The notes beneath the pieces were generated by a model. It worked only from the letters and a program-made list of their open reading frames with translations. It had not been told where the DNA came from and did no database searches. A stretch of DNA of 26,822 nt from Chara braunii. Its lineage: Eukaryota; Streptophyta; Charophyceae; Charales; Characeae. Shown piece after piece: positions 9,585 to 19,205 of this stretch. A program made the position numbers and the translations under genes. The DNA is taken from positions 73,506 through 100,327 of the forward strand of contig BFEA01000575.1 of the NCBI GenBank assembly GCA_003427395.1. Direction: 5' to 3'. Positions within the stretch are counted from its first letter, which is position 1; every line of letters starts with the position of its first letter.

Positions 9585-10980
9585 CTGTTCCGGACCCGGC
9601 AACTGAAGAGTGTTTGTCTTTGATTTGCCGCGTCCTTGACCTTTGGCAGGGCGGCCACCTTCCCGAGCGGCTGTTAATCTTTCTCCCTCGCCAAATGAAG
9701 CAGCTTCGTTAGAAGAATCGGTCGGCGTTGTTGCTGCGACCACAACCATTCTCGACCGTTGGTGATTTTTACAGTAGCCTGAGGAAGACGGACAACCAAC
9801 ATTGTGGGCTTCCGTATTTGTCATTATAATTTGTGAGACCTTGTTAAATAACAACTCACTCGTGGTGAGTGTCTTCGTGACTTGTGTCAATGCATTTTAT
9901 GATGTCTGACACCACCTTGTAATGAAGTAGTGTTTGATGCCTGTAAATGTGATCGGGAAGTCGGGCGTGGATGCTAAGCGGTGGCACTCCGTGATCCAAC
10001 TGGTGCTTCGCAAGGCGTTCTGATGGAACTTCAACAAGTTATCCATTGCTTGACGCTCGAGCGGTTCCACTTGGAACCGTGTATGCCATGCTGCCTTGAG
10101 ATCTTGTTAACCGATCTTCATGTGCAACTTAGAGACAGTGATCTTGTGAGTGGATAACACGTTGTCAAGCCATATTTGACACGTGTCCCCGACCTGTGAT
10201 ATAAACAAGCATGCTAGTTGTGGTCGCTCACTTTATACAAGTCCAAGCGCAGACCGAATTGGCGCCACCATGGAATTGGCTCGATTTTTGATGCATCGCA
10301 CAAGATCGAGATGCCATCAAACTTGGGTATGCGCTCATGAGATGAAGAGGTTGAACTGTCGGCTGATGCACAAATATGTTGCTCCAACTGCTAATTACTT
10401 GCCTGGAGTTGCTGATTTGTTGCTTGTTGCTGCTAAGTACCGTCTTTGAGAGTGCCTACGTCAATCTCCAAAGTGTTGACGCGATCGACGAGGCTGGAGG
10501 GGCCGACGGTCGGTGTGGGAGTGGGTCGCTGTTTCAATGACTGTATGCGGCTAGGTAACCGTGCGACCATCTCCTGGTGATCATGAACCACATGGTCGAG
10601 GCTATAGATGTCATCCTGGTGTCCAATGCAGGTGGTCAGCAGTTCCGTGATGCGATTGAGCAGTATTCCCAGCTTGGTCTTGCATTTGTTGATTGCCTCG
10701 CCCTCAACCTCCTTCCACCAATCAGCGATCAGCACATAAATTGTGTTTTCCTCCTTAAAAGTCCTTCCCATCGTCGTACCCATTCCTCATCTGCAGCCCT
10801 TGCTACTGCTGCTTCACCCTTCGTGCGTTGTTCCTCCACAATATGGTGTTATTCCTCTGCCTCCTCTTCCACCTTCTTCCTTGCAACATTAGCCGCGTCT
10901 ACCCTCTTCTTCATTTTCGCCATCAAGTCCTATATGCGGGCTTCATAGGCTGCCTCGGTCTCCTCGTCCTTCCACTCTAT
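9585..10980 (-). pseudogene. Gypsy gag (capsid-like) polyprotein remnant
   Basis: Reading the minus strand from about 10980: a highly charged Glu/Lys/Arg/Ala coiled-coil-like stretch (EWKDEETEAAYEARI, then MAKMKKRVDAANVARKK, each broken by a stop). The frame 10433-10783 follows with a predicted helical segment and VDRVNTLEIDVGTLK. Next come WWRQFGLRLDLYK near 10260, WLDNVLSTHK near 10160, and DLKAAWHTRFQVEP, which fit the retrotransposon gag capsid region. The C-terminal frame 9582-9890 contains LTTSELLFNKVSQIIM and a basic tail, with no clear zinc knuckle. Several stops (near 10095, 9898 and 10200) disable it. It would package element RNA. Confidence 0.75.
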
Positions 10981-11598
10981 ATCGCTCGTCATTCAGCGAG
11001 TGAGTGTTGGCATATGTCGCAGGAGGGCGTGACAGGGGCTGATGTGGCACTAAATGTTGCTAACGTGGCTCTAATCGGCTGCTGACATGGCGCGGCTTTT
11101 GGCTGACGTGACAACTTACCAATGCCGCAGCAGTAGCGGAGCCGAAAACAGGTGGGAGAGAAGAGTAGAAGAAGAAACACAAGAATATGAGATTTTGGCA
11201 CTTCCCCACCCACATGGCATGTCATTGATTTCCAAGATAAGAAGCAAATGATCAAAATTTAAAAAGGCCCAACTTTGCTTTTTCAAAAAAATAAAAATAA
11301 ATCATAATCGCAAGTTAGGTAGGTCTCCCAATCTCCAAAATCTCAAAATTGAAATAATTATATATATAAAAAAAAACCTTCAAATTGCAGATATGATAAG
11401 AAAAACGACCAAAAAATTGAGCTGCAAAAAAATTTGCAAGTTCAGGTAATTAAAAAAATAAACAAATTCAGAATAATTCATATGAGAGTATGTGCAACAA
11501 TTTTCAATTTTGGAAAAGTGAAATCCGAAACTCTATTGTGAAGAGAAAAATTTCAGGAAAAAAATCGGGATATGAAAGCAACGAAAAAGTCAAGAATC

Positions 11599-11627
11599 AA
11601 AAAAAAAAAAAAAAAAAAAAAAAAAAA
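11599..11627. repeat. Poly(A) run
   Basis: An uninterrupted A homopolymer of about 28 bases within an A-rich stretch. No target-site duplication or element body was recognised beside it. Confidence 0.9.
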
Positions 11628-11760
11628 CAAATGTGCAATTTCGAATTTTATGAAAAACGGATTTGTGGCAAAGAGGAATTCCAAAAAAAAAAAATAGTAA
11701 AAAAAAAAAAAAATGACGGTTTGGTAAGAAATCGTAAGTAGGAATTGAATTAGGTTATCC

Positions 11761-11915
11761 CAACCAATCAATCGATCAATAACTCATAATCAGCTAATCA
11801 GTCAATCAGTCAATCAATTAATCAATTAATCAATCAACCAATCATAATCAATCAATCAACCAATCAATCGATCAATCAATCGTTCAATCAATCAATCAAT
11901 CGATCGATCGATACC
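11761..11915. repeat. Degenerate (ATCA)n array
   Basis: Roughly 155 bases of aatc/atca tetranucleotides with variants such as gatc and attaatc, ending in cgatcgatcgat. It is located inside the gypsy leader just before the 5' LTR. Confidence 0.92.
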
Positions 11916-11939
11916 CTAATCTTGTGTTAGGTTCGACGT

Positions 11940-12335
11940 GGACGCGAATGGACAATGCAGCGTCAGCAAAGCATCGACAAGCAATGTACATCCAGATACA
12001 TAAGCAAACAACACAATGCAGTACAATGAAAGACTCAAAGTTATGACCTGACATGTCAGATATTAACGCGACACCTCATCATACATCATACATGTGAGAG
12101 AGGGAGGAGGGACCACATACACAGAAGAAAGGCCCCTCCTTGAGCAGGCACATGGGAAGATATCATGGAAGAGGAGATGGGGGAGAGGCGAGATGAAGAT
12201 GGATGTGAGGGAGAAGATCAATATCGCGATAGCAAAGTTCAAAAATAGTATCCTTGTCGAATGTCTAACCAATGTCTGCCACGAAAATGACTAATCAGCT
12301 CCTGGGCTTCTTGCCCGATGTAACCTCTGCCTGCA

Positions 12336-12404
<69 letters not shown>

Positions 12405-13188
12405 AAAAAAAGGAAGAAGAAGAAGAAAAAATAAAAGAAGAAGAGGGAAGGAGGAAGAAGCAGAGATGGAGGGCAAGAGTGAGAAGAAGAAAAAGATGTC
12501 GTCCTCCTCGCTATCACACATGCAGGTAACAACTGCCGCGTGTCTCCTTTGTGCTGCAGGGTGCAGAGTCTGCCGACGCGAAGTCGAGTTATGGCGCCGA
12601 GGTAAAATCTCCACCGACGCAGGTATGGCCTCCACATCACTTCCTACCTACACCCTTACCTCTACCGTAGCGCCGTCGCGCTGCTCCTGCGGTGTGTCGC
12701 CGAAGAAGTGAGCTACTCAAACTGTCTCTGCCCTGGCCTGACCCTAGTATAAGTAGCGCTGAGCCTCGTGAGTGTGCCTCTGGTCCTAGGCCAAAACAGG
12801 GCGTGCCTAGGTCCCTACCGGACGTCCAAGCCCTCTCTGCTGATGTTGCAGGGAGTGTCCACAACTGGACAAAAACAGACCTCGCCTGAAAGTGCCTGCC
12901 TTTGAACGTACAAGGTTAAAAATATGGTCTTTGTCCGAACAGACCAATAGTTTGTTTGGATGAATCGCAAGTCCAGAACGATGCCTGAACAAACAAAAAT
13001 AGGACAGCAAAAAATAAAAAAATAAATAAATTAATTAATTAAAAATGTTGCCTCAAATTGAATCATGCAGCCTTAAGGCTGGCTGTGGGCCTTCAGGGTG
13101 CATGTTCGAAGGGTGTGCGGCTTGGGGGTCCCCAACAACCGTCGGGCCCCCGAAACGGGGCCCGTGTGCAGGCTCAACATGTCGCACA
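11940..13188 (-). repeat. 5' LTR of the gypsy element
   Basis: Direct partner of 3981-5191. On the minus strand it begins TGTGCGACATG at 13188 and ends near 11940. It is about 40 bp longer than the other LTR, largely through the CT tract at 12340-12402. It retains the tataagtag segment near 12750 and the aaattaattaatt A/T block near 13020. Confidence 0.87.
12340..12402. repeat. (CT)n microsatellite inside the 5' LTR
   Basis: About 31 uninterrupted CT units are followed by an A run and GAA repeats. The equivalent tract in the 3' LTR is shorter and interrupted. Confidence 0.95.
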
Positions 13189-13422
13189 AAATTTACAGGT
13201 TATTGAAGGGGTTACGGTGGGTGGTTACTGTCACTCATCCCAACATGATATGTCAGGGGTCCTCGAGTCCGAACTCACTAGCAAAAGACACAGACTAAAG
13301 TACAAGCTAGCCAAACGTCAGGGAGAGTTGTCCCTCATAAAGACAAAGATTGTAATCCTCCCAATTAGGGTAAAGAATGAAATATGGGAGGTAGCTCATC
13401 AGAACCTCGGGAGCCTTGTATG

Positions 13423-13601
13423 ATGAAGTAAAAGTTATAGGAACGTCATCGTCCTTTCTAGAGTTGTCTTCCCTAACAGGTAGGAGGATGGCAGGGGAAC
13501 TTCTAATCAACCATGAAGTAGCATTCCTAGGAACTTCATCTTCCTTCCTAGGGTTGTCTTCACTAGCGGGAGGAGGATAGCAGGGAAACTTTTAATCAAC
13601 C
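13423..13601. repeat. ~90-bp tandem duplication
   Basis: Units 13423-13512 and 13513-13601 both start atgaa[g]ta. Each contains aggaac[g/t]tcatc, gttgtcttc, gaggaggat[g/a]gcagg and aatcaaccatgaa. Similarity is about 80-85 % by eye, and a third partial start (atgaaata) follows. Confidence 0.88.
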
Positions 13602-13870
13602 ATGAAATACATATATCATTTATCAAAGATAAACTATCCCTATGGGGGAATGCCTATCCTTACGGTCACTGAGGGCAACCGTAGGTTGGCTGAACGAGAA
13701 GTTTATGTACAATATGGGGACATGAAAGCGGTGGACCTCCGCTAGTTATCCCAGGATACACTTAAGGAGCTTCAATTGTTGAAAGTAAAAGCGAACAATT
13801 TTTGTTATGAGATAATGATGCGAGTTTTTTTGCACTACTAAGAGCTAGAACAGGGAGGAGGTCTATAAAA
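13602..13870 (+). pseudogene. Unrecognised decayed coding-like frame
   Basis: The frame through 13635-13866 reads with only three stops. It gives segments such as LTVTEGNRRLAEREVYVQY, GDMKAVDL and LKELQLLKVKANNFCYEIM, which have the mixed composition of real protein rather than low complexity. I do not recognise the family. It may be part of a decayed transposon ORF, since the flanks are a gypsy LTR (ending 13188) and a LINE. No start or stop can be assigned. Confidence 0.3.
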
Positions 13871-14523
13871 GCCTAAACTTACCCCCAAAACTTGAATGAA
13901 TCAGCAGCTACCTCAACCATCGCGTGTTCCAATATTGCAAGAGAAATTTTTGAAGATCTATTTAAGTCATAAAACAAGGAAATACCTAGGGACCAAAGAC
14001 GTATGGGACAAACTCATAATCTTGCAACCAATGACCAATACTTTGCCAGAGGAGCGAAATGAATAATTGAAAACACCCCTAACCTCAGTTGCACAACTTA
14101 CATGTACTCGGGGTCTATTGACGTGCACACATCTATGCACGTGCACAAGTACGTGTCGTGGGCGTGTATACGTGTACTAAAAAAGGGGCCCCTCGTACGT
14201 GGTCGTTGCAGGCCATTTCTAGGCCCGTTTTTTACCCTGCTACGACGTAGGGGGACTTTGAGAGACCGGTGGGCGTCAGGGGAGTGACGAAAGGAAGGGG
14301 TCCGGTCGGGGTGTGGACCGTCCCACCGTGATTGTGGAGTTTGGGGCTTGGGGTAACGAGGGGAAGAGGCCCGGTCGGGGGGTGCACCATTAGCACCCGA
14401 GGAGGAGTCCCCAAGACGCCATCGCTCGTTGCGCGTACAGTCATCGTTGGCATCGCTCATCGTTTGTGCTATCGTCGTTGCCCGTAGAGAAGTCGCCCGT
14501 TGTGGTCGCTATCGCCGTGAAGG
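13871..14523. other. Unassigned sequence
   Basis: There is no recognised gene. 14100-14200 is rich in acgtg/gtgcac words and overlaps a minus-strand Pro/Arg/Ser-rich frame (14098-14460) without a domain. Confidence 0.35.
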
Positions 14524-14795
14524 TAAGTTTTAAACACTTCATGGCTCCTCCTCCTCCTCCTCCTCTGCCTTCAACCGAACTTCTTCCTCCTCCTGCTCCC
14601 ACAGTCGATCTTTCTATTCCTCCTCCATCCCCTTTTTTTTCCTCCCTCCTCCTCCAACTGGTCTTCTTCCTCCTCATGCTCCCACAACCAATCTTTCACC
14701 TCTTCCTCCTTTTACTCCATCACGATCTTCTTCCTCCCTCCTCCTCCTCCTCCTCCTCTTCCTCCTCCTTCTCCTCCTCCTCCTCCTTCACGGAA
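14524..14795. repeat. CCT-rich pyrimidine tract
   Basis: Repeated runs of cctcctcctcctcct and ctcctcctcctcctc are separated by less regular pyrimidine sequence. Open frames here encode only Pro/Ser/Leu runs and are artefacts of composition. Confidence 0.88.
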
Positions 14796-14971
14796 TATAA
14801 AGCTTATACATATATTATATGTACATTATATATTTTTTTACAATGTAAAAAAAAAAAAAACGTGTACACATACGTGGGTTTTCAAACACGTACGTATATG
14901 CGCGCATACGTCCGCGTACGCGGTATGGTGCTACCCAACCTCTAACCAAGGATTTTTTTTTCTTAGCACTT

Positions 14972-15720
14972 GTGCTAATTGAGGAGGAAAAAAACTCAGA
15001 TATTTATGGGTTACCAAAGGAATTATGGGAGACAATGCGGGATCTTATGTCTCAAGATTGTACAAACTTTATTCATGCGGTATGGGTGATGGGCCAGTTG
15101 GGGGGATTTGTGAGGCAGGGGCTACTGACATTATTGTATAAAAAAAGGGATAAGGTTAACATTAGAAATTATAGACCTATCGCCTTCTTAATGGTGCTTT
15201 ACAAGTTGGTTGTCAAGGCTTTGGCCAACTGGCTGAATCAGTTTGTTGCAAGTATATTTCAACCTACGCAAACTGGCTTTATTCAAGGAAGGAATATTAA
15301 AAACAATATCCTTCTCATTAATGAATTAACAAAAGTTTCTCGTCAATCGAAACACAACGCTACATTTGTCTTCAATGATTTTGAAAAGGCGGATGACAAC
15401 GTGGATTGGTTCTTCCTTTATAAATGTCTAGAGAAATTTGATTTTTACCCTTGTTTTAGAAGATCGATATAAATTATTCACAAAAACGCTACAACAAGAG
15501 TACTGGTAAATGAGAATGTAGCACCCCCAATCTCTGTTCAAAGGTCAGGGAGACAGAGAAATCTCATAGCCTCGTTTCTCTTTGTGATAATTATGGAAGC
15601 ATTAGTGGCTTACGTGAGGTCACGGTGTCATAAAGATATGAGACCAATTCAGATTTCATCGATCCAGAGGAAGACTTAGTCATCCCAGTTTGTTTCCTCT
15701 TTGCAAATGATCTCTCCTTA
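14972..15720 (+). pseudogene. LINE reverse transcriptase (ORF2), inactive
   Basis: The open frame 14972-15472 (166 codons, GTG first, no true start) holds the RT entry region: YGLPKELWE (residues 12-20), LLYKKRDKVNIRNYRPI (54-70), TQTGFIQGRNIKNNILL (99-115) and motif A FNDFEKADDNVDW (134-146), whose catalytic Asp (136) is present. After a stop, motif B appears as RQRNLIASFLF near 15560 (usual RQG-C-P). At 15700-15711 motif C reads F-A-N-D instead of F-A-D-D. Loss of the first Asp of motif C would abolish polymerisation. The family is L1-like, as in many plant LINEs. The enzyme normally copies element RNA at a nicked target. Confidence 0.88.
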
Positions 15721-17350
15721 ATGATGGATAATGCTATTAAAAATTTAGAAACCATCAAAATAATTATTGATAAATTGTGTTGCTTATCTGATATGAAGGT
15801 TAACTGGGGGAATCAAACTATTGGGTGGTGGATACATTACCTGAGAGTAAGACCCCAAAACAACCACAAACAAAGTGGTTCACATTGGAAACACCAATTA
15901 GAGTCCTATGCATTGAATTATTTGCTATAGGCAAGCTTAGTACTAATAATGAAGTGATTTTACATCAGGCTGAATCAAAATTGGATTTTTTGAAAAAATA
16001 ATTACACACCTATCTTTAGTAGAACCCTAGCCATTAACAGTGCAGTATTGGCGACCACATGGTATAAGTCCGCAATATGAGCAATGAACAGAGCAATCTT
16101 CAATGGACTCCGAAGACAACTAGCAGCATTCTTTCGGAGAGGAAACCATGAAAGTTAAAATACAATCGGTAGGTAGGTATGGTTGATAGTGATCCAACTC
16201 CAATCAAGAGGAGATATGGGTATTATTGACCCCACCACCCAGGCGATGACCCTCTCCATCCAATGACTCAAATGCCTCCTCTTTTGTCGTCTAACCCCTT
16301 GGAACAAATTGGCTTGTGAAAAGTTAAAGAAGAGTCTTATCAGTGTGGATCCACTTACGTGGTGGAAAATCGATATTGGTCAATCCCCAAAGACCCTTCG
16401 AGATAAATGTAGCAGAAAGACATGTTTGACAGACAAGTGGCCAGAAGGGATACAAAAAATGACCCCTTTTGGATCACCTTATGAGTAAAATCTAGATAAA
16501 TTATCCAAGACGGATGGGAGAAGGTGTGCCACCACCTCTCTTTAATAACACCTTTCTTAGGGATCTTCAGGGGCGTATGCCTCAACTTAGAAGGGTTGGA
16601 TTAAAAAGGAGGTTATCCACATTGAGAACATTTGTAATAAAAATACAATAGACTACATTTCTCGTGCTGACTTAAATCCACGCTTACATTATGGTCATCA
16701 TTCAAATGATTGGGTGGCAAACAAAGATTGGGCGGCAAGTGGTTGAAATTCTCCCCTAAGACTGGGTCCGGATCCTAAGAAAAGGCCCCAAGATCCAACG
16801 AAATGATTGGGTGGCAAACAAAGATCGGTAGGGAGAAGTGGGTAACATACTAGAAATAGTCAATCGTGACTCCTTCCTTTTGTCTATGTCCGACCTTGAA
16901 GAGGAGAACTATCTTAGGCCCATGCAACAGAATGACATCAAATGGGTCAAGGAAGATTAAGTATTTAGAATTAAAGTACTAAAAGTAAAGGATAAATGGT
17001 TGGGCTAGAAGCACGATAAATTCATACAAAATCTTTCAATCGATCCGATAAAGCGGCCTGGACCAACACAATAAGAAATGAATGATCATACTTTAGATTT
17101 CTTCATACACTGGAGGTTACATCAATATATAGGGTATTTCACTCAAAAGTTAACATTAAGCCTGATTAAGGATAAAAGTGAGGTCAGGCGGATGAAACAT
17201 TTGAATGCAAGTAAAAATTTGTTACAATAAGTTAAATGGTCTAGGTCCAAACCAGCTATAGTAGCATCCTTACAATGACAGATAACCGATCACTGTTTTC
17301 CCACAAATGGTTGGATTATAAATAGATCTACATTAGAGCAGAAAGGTTTA
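15721..17350 (+). pseudogene. Decayed LINE ORF2 middle region
   Basis: This lies between the RT and the terminal zinc finger. Short coding-like stretches persist, for example KIIIDKLCCLSDMKVNWG just after motif C, but stops and frameshifts are frequent and no domain is recognisable. A/T content is higher than in the gypsy element. Confidence 0.6.
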
Positions 17351-17986
17351 ACTATGCAACGGTGTAAATTTTGCAAATCTTCTTTTCCATCCAATCTCAT
17401 CCCAAAAACCATTGAACATATTGTCCCCCAATGTCCAGATGCGGCGTGGTTGTGGCGGTGTTGGGATAAAATTTGAATCCAACTTTAAATATCCCAACAA
17501 TGGTAATGGGAGAGGAGATCCCTCTTGCTTGAAAATTGGAGCCCGAAAAAGGTGGATGATTTCACCCTCAACCTATTTTTATCAAGGAAAAGAGCATTAA
17601 TATGGGCAATATGGATGTGAGGATGTACTTATGAGATGGAAGGAGCAAGGTTGGATGGGGTTGAGTTCACTGAACCCAATAAGCAGATACAAAAAGTAAT
17701 CAAAATCAAGGGGAGTATTAAACATCTATCATGCAAAATTGAGATCATTCATCATATTCAACGATTTAATAAATGCTCGCTTGGGAGAAACCAGGGTGGG
17801 AAAATGAGGAAGTTGCAGTGGGAAGGAGGGAAAATAAAAAACCAGGGTGAAATGAGGAGGAATTATAGATTGTTTTTTAATGATCAGAATACTTTTGATC
17901 CTTCAATACCCTCAAGACCACTTGATGAACTTGAATTTCCAGATCTTTTCCCCTCTTTTCAATTCAGTTTGGTATCTAGATTGTAA
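17351..17986 (+). pseudogene. LINE ORF2 C-terminus with zf-RVT-like zinc finger
   Basis: At 17363-17434 the frame reads CKFC, then a spacer, then TIEHIVPQC. This C-x2-C...H-x4-C pattern is the zinc finger found at the end of plant LINE ORF2 proteins (zf-RVT), followed by W-L-W. A stop comes soon after. A second frame (17636-17986) carries the polar terminal segment with QGGK, DPSIPSRP and EFPDLFPS, which is also found in the nested copy at 7844-8095. Similarity of this segment in two copies suggests it was once coding. Confidence 0.7.
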
Positions 17987-18419
17987 ATTGGGTATAAGTA
18001 GAGGCCTTTCATATTTATCATATGGTTAAATGAGTGTGTTTTTGCTTGGGGAAGTAGGACTAGTGATAAGATAACATGTCTTTTTGGCGCCTGATAATAG
18101 GTGGAGAAACACAAGACAGTCGTGCCCAAAGTTGCAAATAGGGTGTAGAGGCAATACAATTTTTTGTCTCGGCTTCATATCTATCACCATTATCATCATC
18201 ATCTTATTGTCAGTAGCATAAGTTGGGTTTTAACAGAAGTTTTGTGAGACATTGGACTCGGTTTCCAACAAGCACTTTGACTTTTCTCATTGTTGTATAA
18301 AAAGGGACGCTAGACCCGCTTTCCGGCAGACGCAGCTTTCGACTAATAGACTGAAGCTCCCTACAAGAGAGGTAGGTGTCCATGCTCGTACCATCACTCC
18401 TATCTATGAACGTGGGTGA

Positions 18420-18420
<1 letters not shown>
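17987..18420 (+). other. LINE 3' untranslated region
   Basis: The last 180 bases align with the complement of 7455-7645, with shared landmarks such as atgctc[g/t]ta[c/t]catcactcctatc just before the tail. Two related 20-base words lie 58 bases apart (18248-18271 and 18306-18329). The nested copy has the same pair 57 bases apart. Confidence 0.75.

Positions 18421-18451
<31 letters not shown>
18421..18451 (+). other. LINE poly(A) tail
   Basis: 31 consecutive A bases directly follow the shared 3'UTR. They mark the 3' end of the plus-strand LINE. Confidence 0.9.
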
Positions 18452-18454
<3 letters not shown>

Positions 18455-19205
18455 AGTGGTTGTTGGAATTCTTTATGTGGGACCAAGGCCGCCCTTCCCC
18501 GATCATATGTGTTGAGAGCCTAGGTATATAGTGTTGTTTCCCGACTAGTATATAAGCTTAGGAAGAGGATGTGTAGTACGTAGCCACAAAACCCTCCCTA
18601 GCCCCCTCCGTACAACGTCTCGGCCCTCTCGGGCAGAGGGGTTACTAGGCAAACTCATTTTCGTCTCTTTTTGAACAAACTCGTGGACTGCTTGTCGGGG
18701 ACGAGCAATTGGACTGAGGCCCCCTACAATAGAAAGGGCGTGTGTTTGTTAAAAACAAAATTTAAAATACCGCAGTTGTATGGGGAATATTATAGTAGAA
18801 CAGAGCAACAACATGAAATTAGTAATTTAATAAGGCAGCTTCCTGTGGAAAGTAATCAATATCGTACTCCGAGCCTTCCTACCATGAGGGGGAGAAGTGT
18901 ATCTGAGTTCTCTATGTCAGTTTTGAATTTACGGGTGGAACAGAAACCGGACCGATGCTCCCTAAAATGGAAAAGGAGCCAGAGCCATAAGGTTTTGTTT
19001 TTTTTTAAATGAAAAAATAAGTAATAATAATAAAACTTTTACACGCTGTCAAGCTACCGGGACAAGTATCCACCTACCTCTAGGCCTACCACTAGTTAGC
19101 GTTTAAGAAATACAACAAAAACTAACAACTGCGTTCTTTTGTTGGGCCTCCGGTTTTCAACACATCTACCACCACTCGAGTGGTAATCGGCGTACCTGCT
19201 ACTGA
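18452..19205. other. Unassigned; possible TATA-bearing repeat fragment
   Basis: It starts tgttggaattctttatgtgg at 18461 and has tatataagc near 18550, reminiscent of an LTR, but no partner copy or matching end is visible. An open frame at 18671-19012 (113 codons) gives a polar peptide with no recognised domain. Confidence 0.3.

Larger units (their letters stand above)
10981..11939 (-). other. Gypsy 5' leader region, A-rich and repeat-rich
   Basis: This lies between the gag start and the 5' LTR. It contains four loosely spaced copies of a GCTRACRTGGC-like word (11038-11122, about 21 bp apart), an A-rich tract, a 28-29 base A run near 11599-11627 and an (ATCA)n field. A lysine-rich open frame at 11490-11741 follows from the A content and is not credible as a gene. 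A clear primer-binding site beginning TGG next to the LTR is not visible. Confidence 0.5.
3981..13188 (-). mobile_element. Degenerate Ty3/gypsy chromovirus-like LTR retrotransposon
   Basis: Two directly repeated sequences of about 1.2 kb (3981-5191 and 11940-13188) bracket a 6.75-kb interior. On the minus strand the interior carries gag, protease, RT, RNase H, integrase and a chromodomain in canonical order. On the minus strand each LTR begins TGTG (TGTGTTACATG and TGTGCGACATG), and a polypurine tract abuts the 3' LTR. I estimate about 15 % mismatch between the LTRs over their first 220 bases by eye, which implies an old insertion. All reading frames are broken by stops and frameshifts. I found no convincing target-site duplication (left flank gaaaa, right flank aaatt) and no primer-binding site next to the 5' LTR. 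A 671-bp LINE tail is nested in the RT. The left LTR edge (near 3980/11939) is where similarity starts and may be off by a few bases. Confidence 0.88.
14940..18451 (+). mobile_element. Degenerate LINE (non-LTR retrotransposon), ORF2 and 3' end
   Basis: In order on the plus strand: an L1-type RT, a thumb and connection region broken by many stops, a C-terminal zinc finger of the zf-RVT type (17363-17434), a polar C-terminal segment, a 3'UTR and a 31-base A tail. The 5' limit is uncertain because no endonuclease domain is visible upstream. The C-terminal segment and 3'UTR match the nested copy at 7438-8108, which proves a multicopy family. No duplicate of the sequence after the tail (cctagtggttg) was found at a plausible 5' end. 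Confidence 0.85.

Noticed and set aside
11490-11741. Lysine/asparagine-rich open frame on the plus strand
   Set aside because: It arises from A-runs in the gypsy leader and has no domain or plausible context.
11908-11920. GGTATC on the minus strand as a primer-binding site for initiator tRNA-Met
   Set aside because: Only six bases match and it lies about 24 bases from the LTR edge, inside a degenerate ATCA array.
3975-13193. Target-site duplication of the gypsy element (gaaaa versus aaatt)
   Set aside because: The two flanks do not match beyond a few A bases, which is expected by chance.
14466-14945. 159-codon Pro/Ser/Leu frame
   Set aside because: It is explained by the CCT-rich tract.
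18461-18725. Solo LTR starting tgttggaatt with a TATA-like word
   Set aside because: No second copy, no matching end and no flanking duplication are visible in the window.
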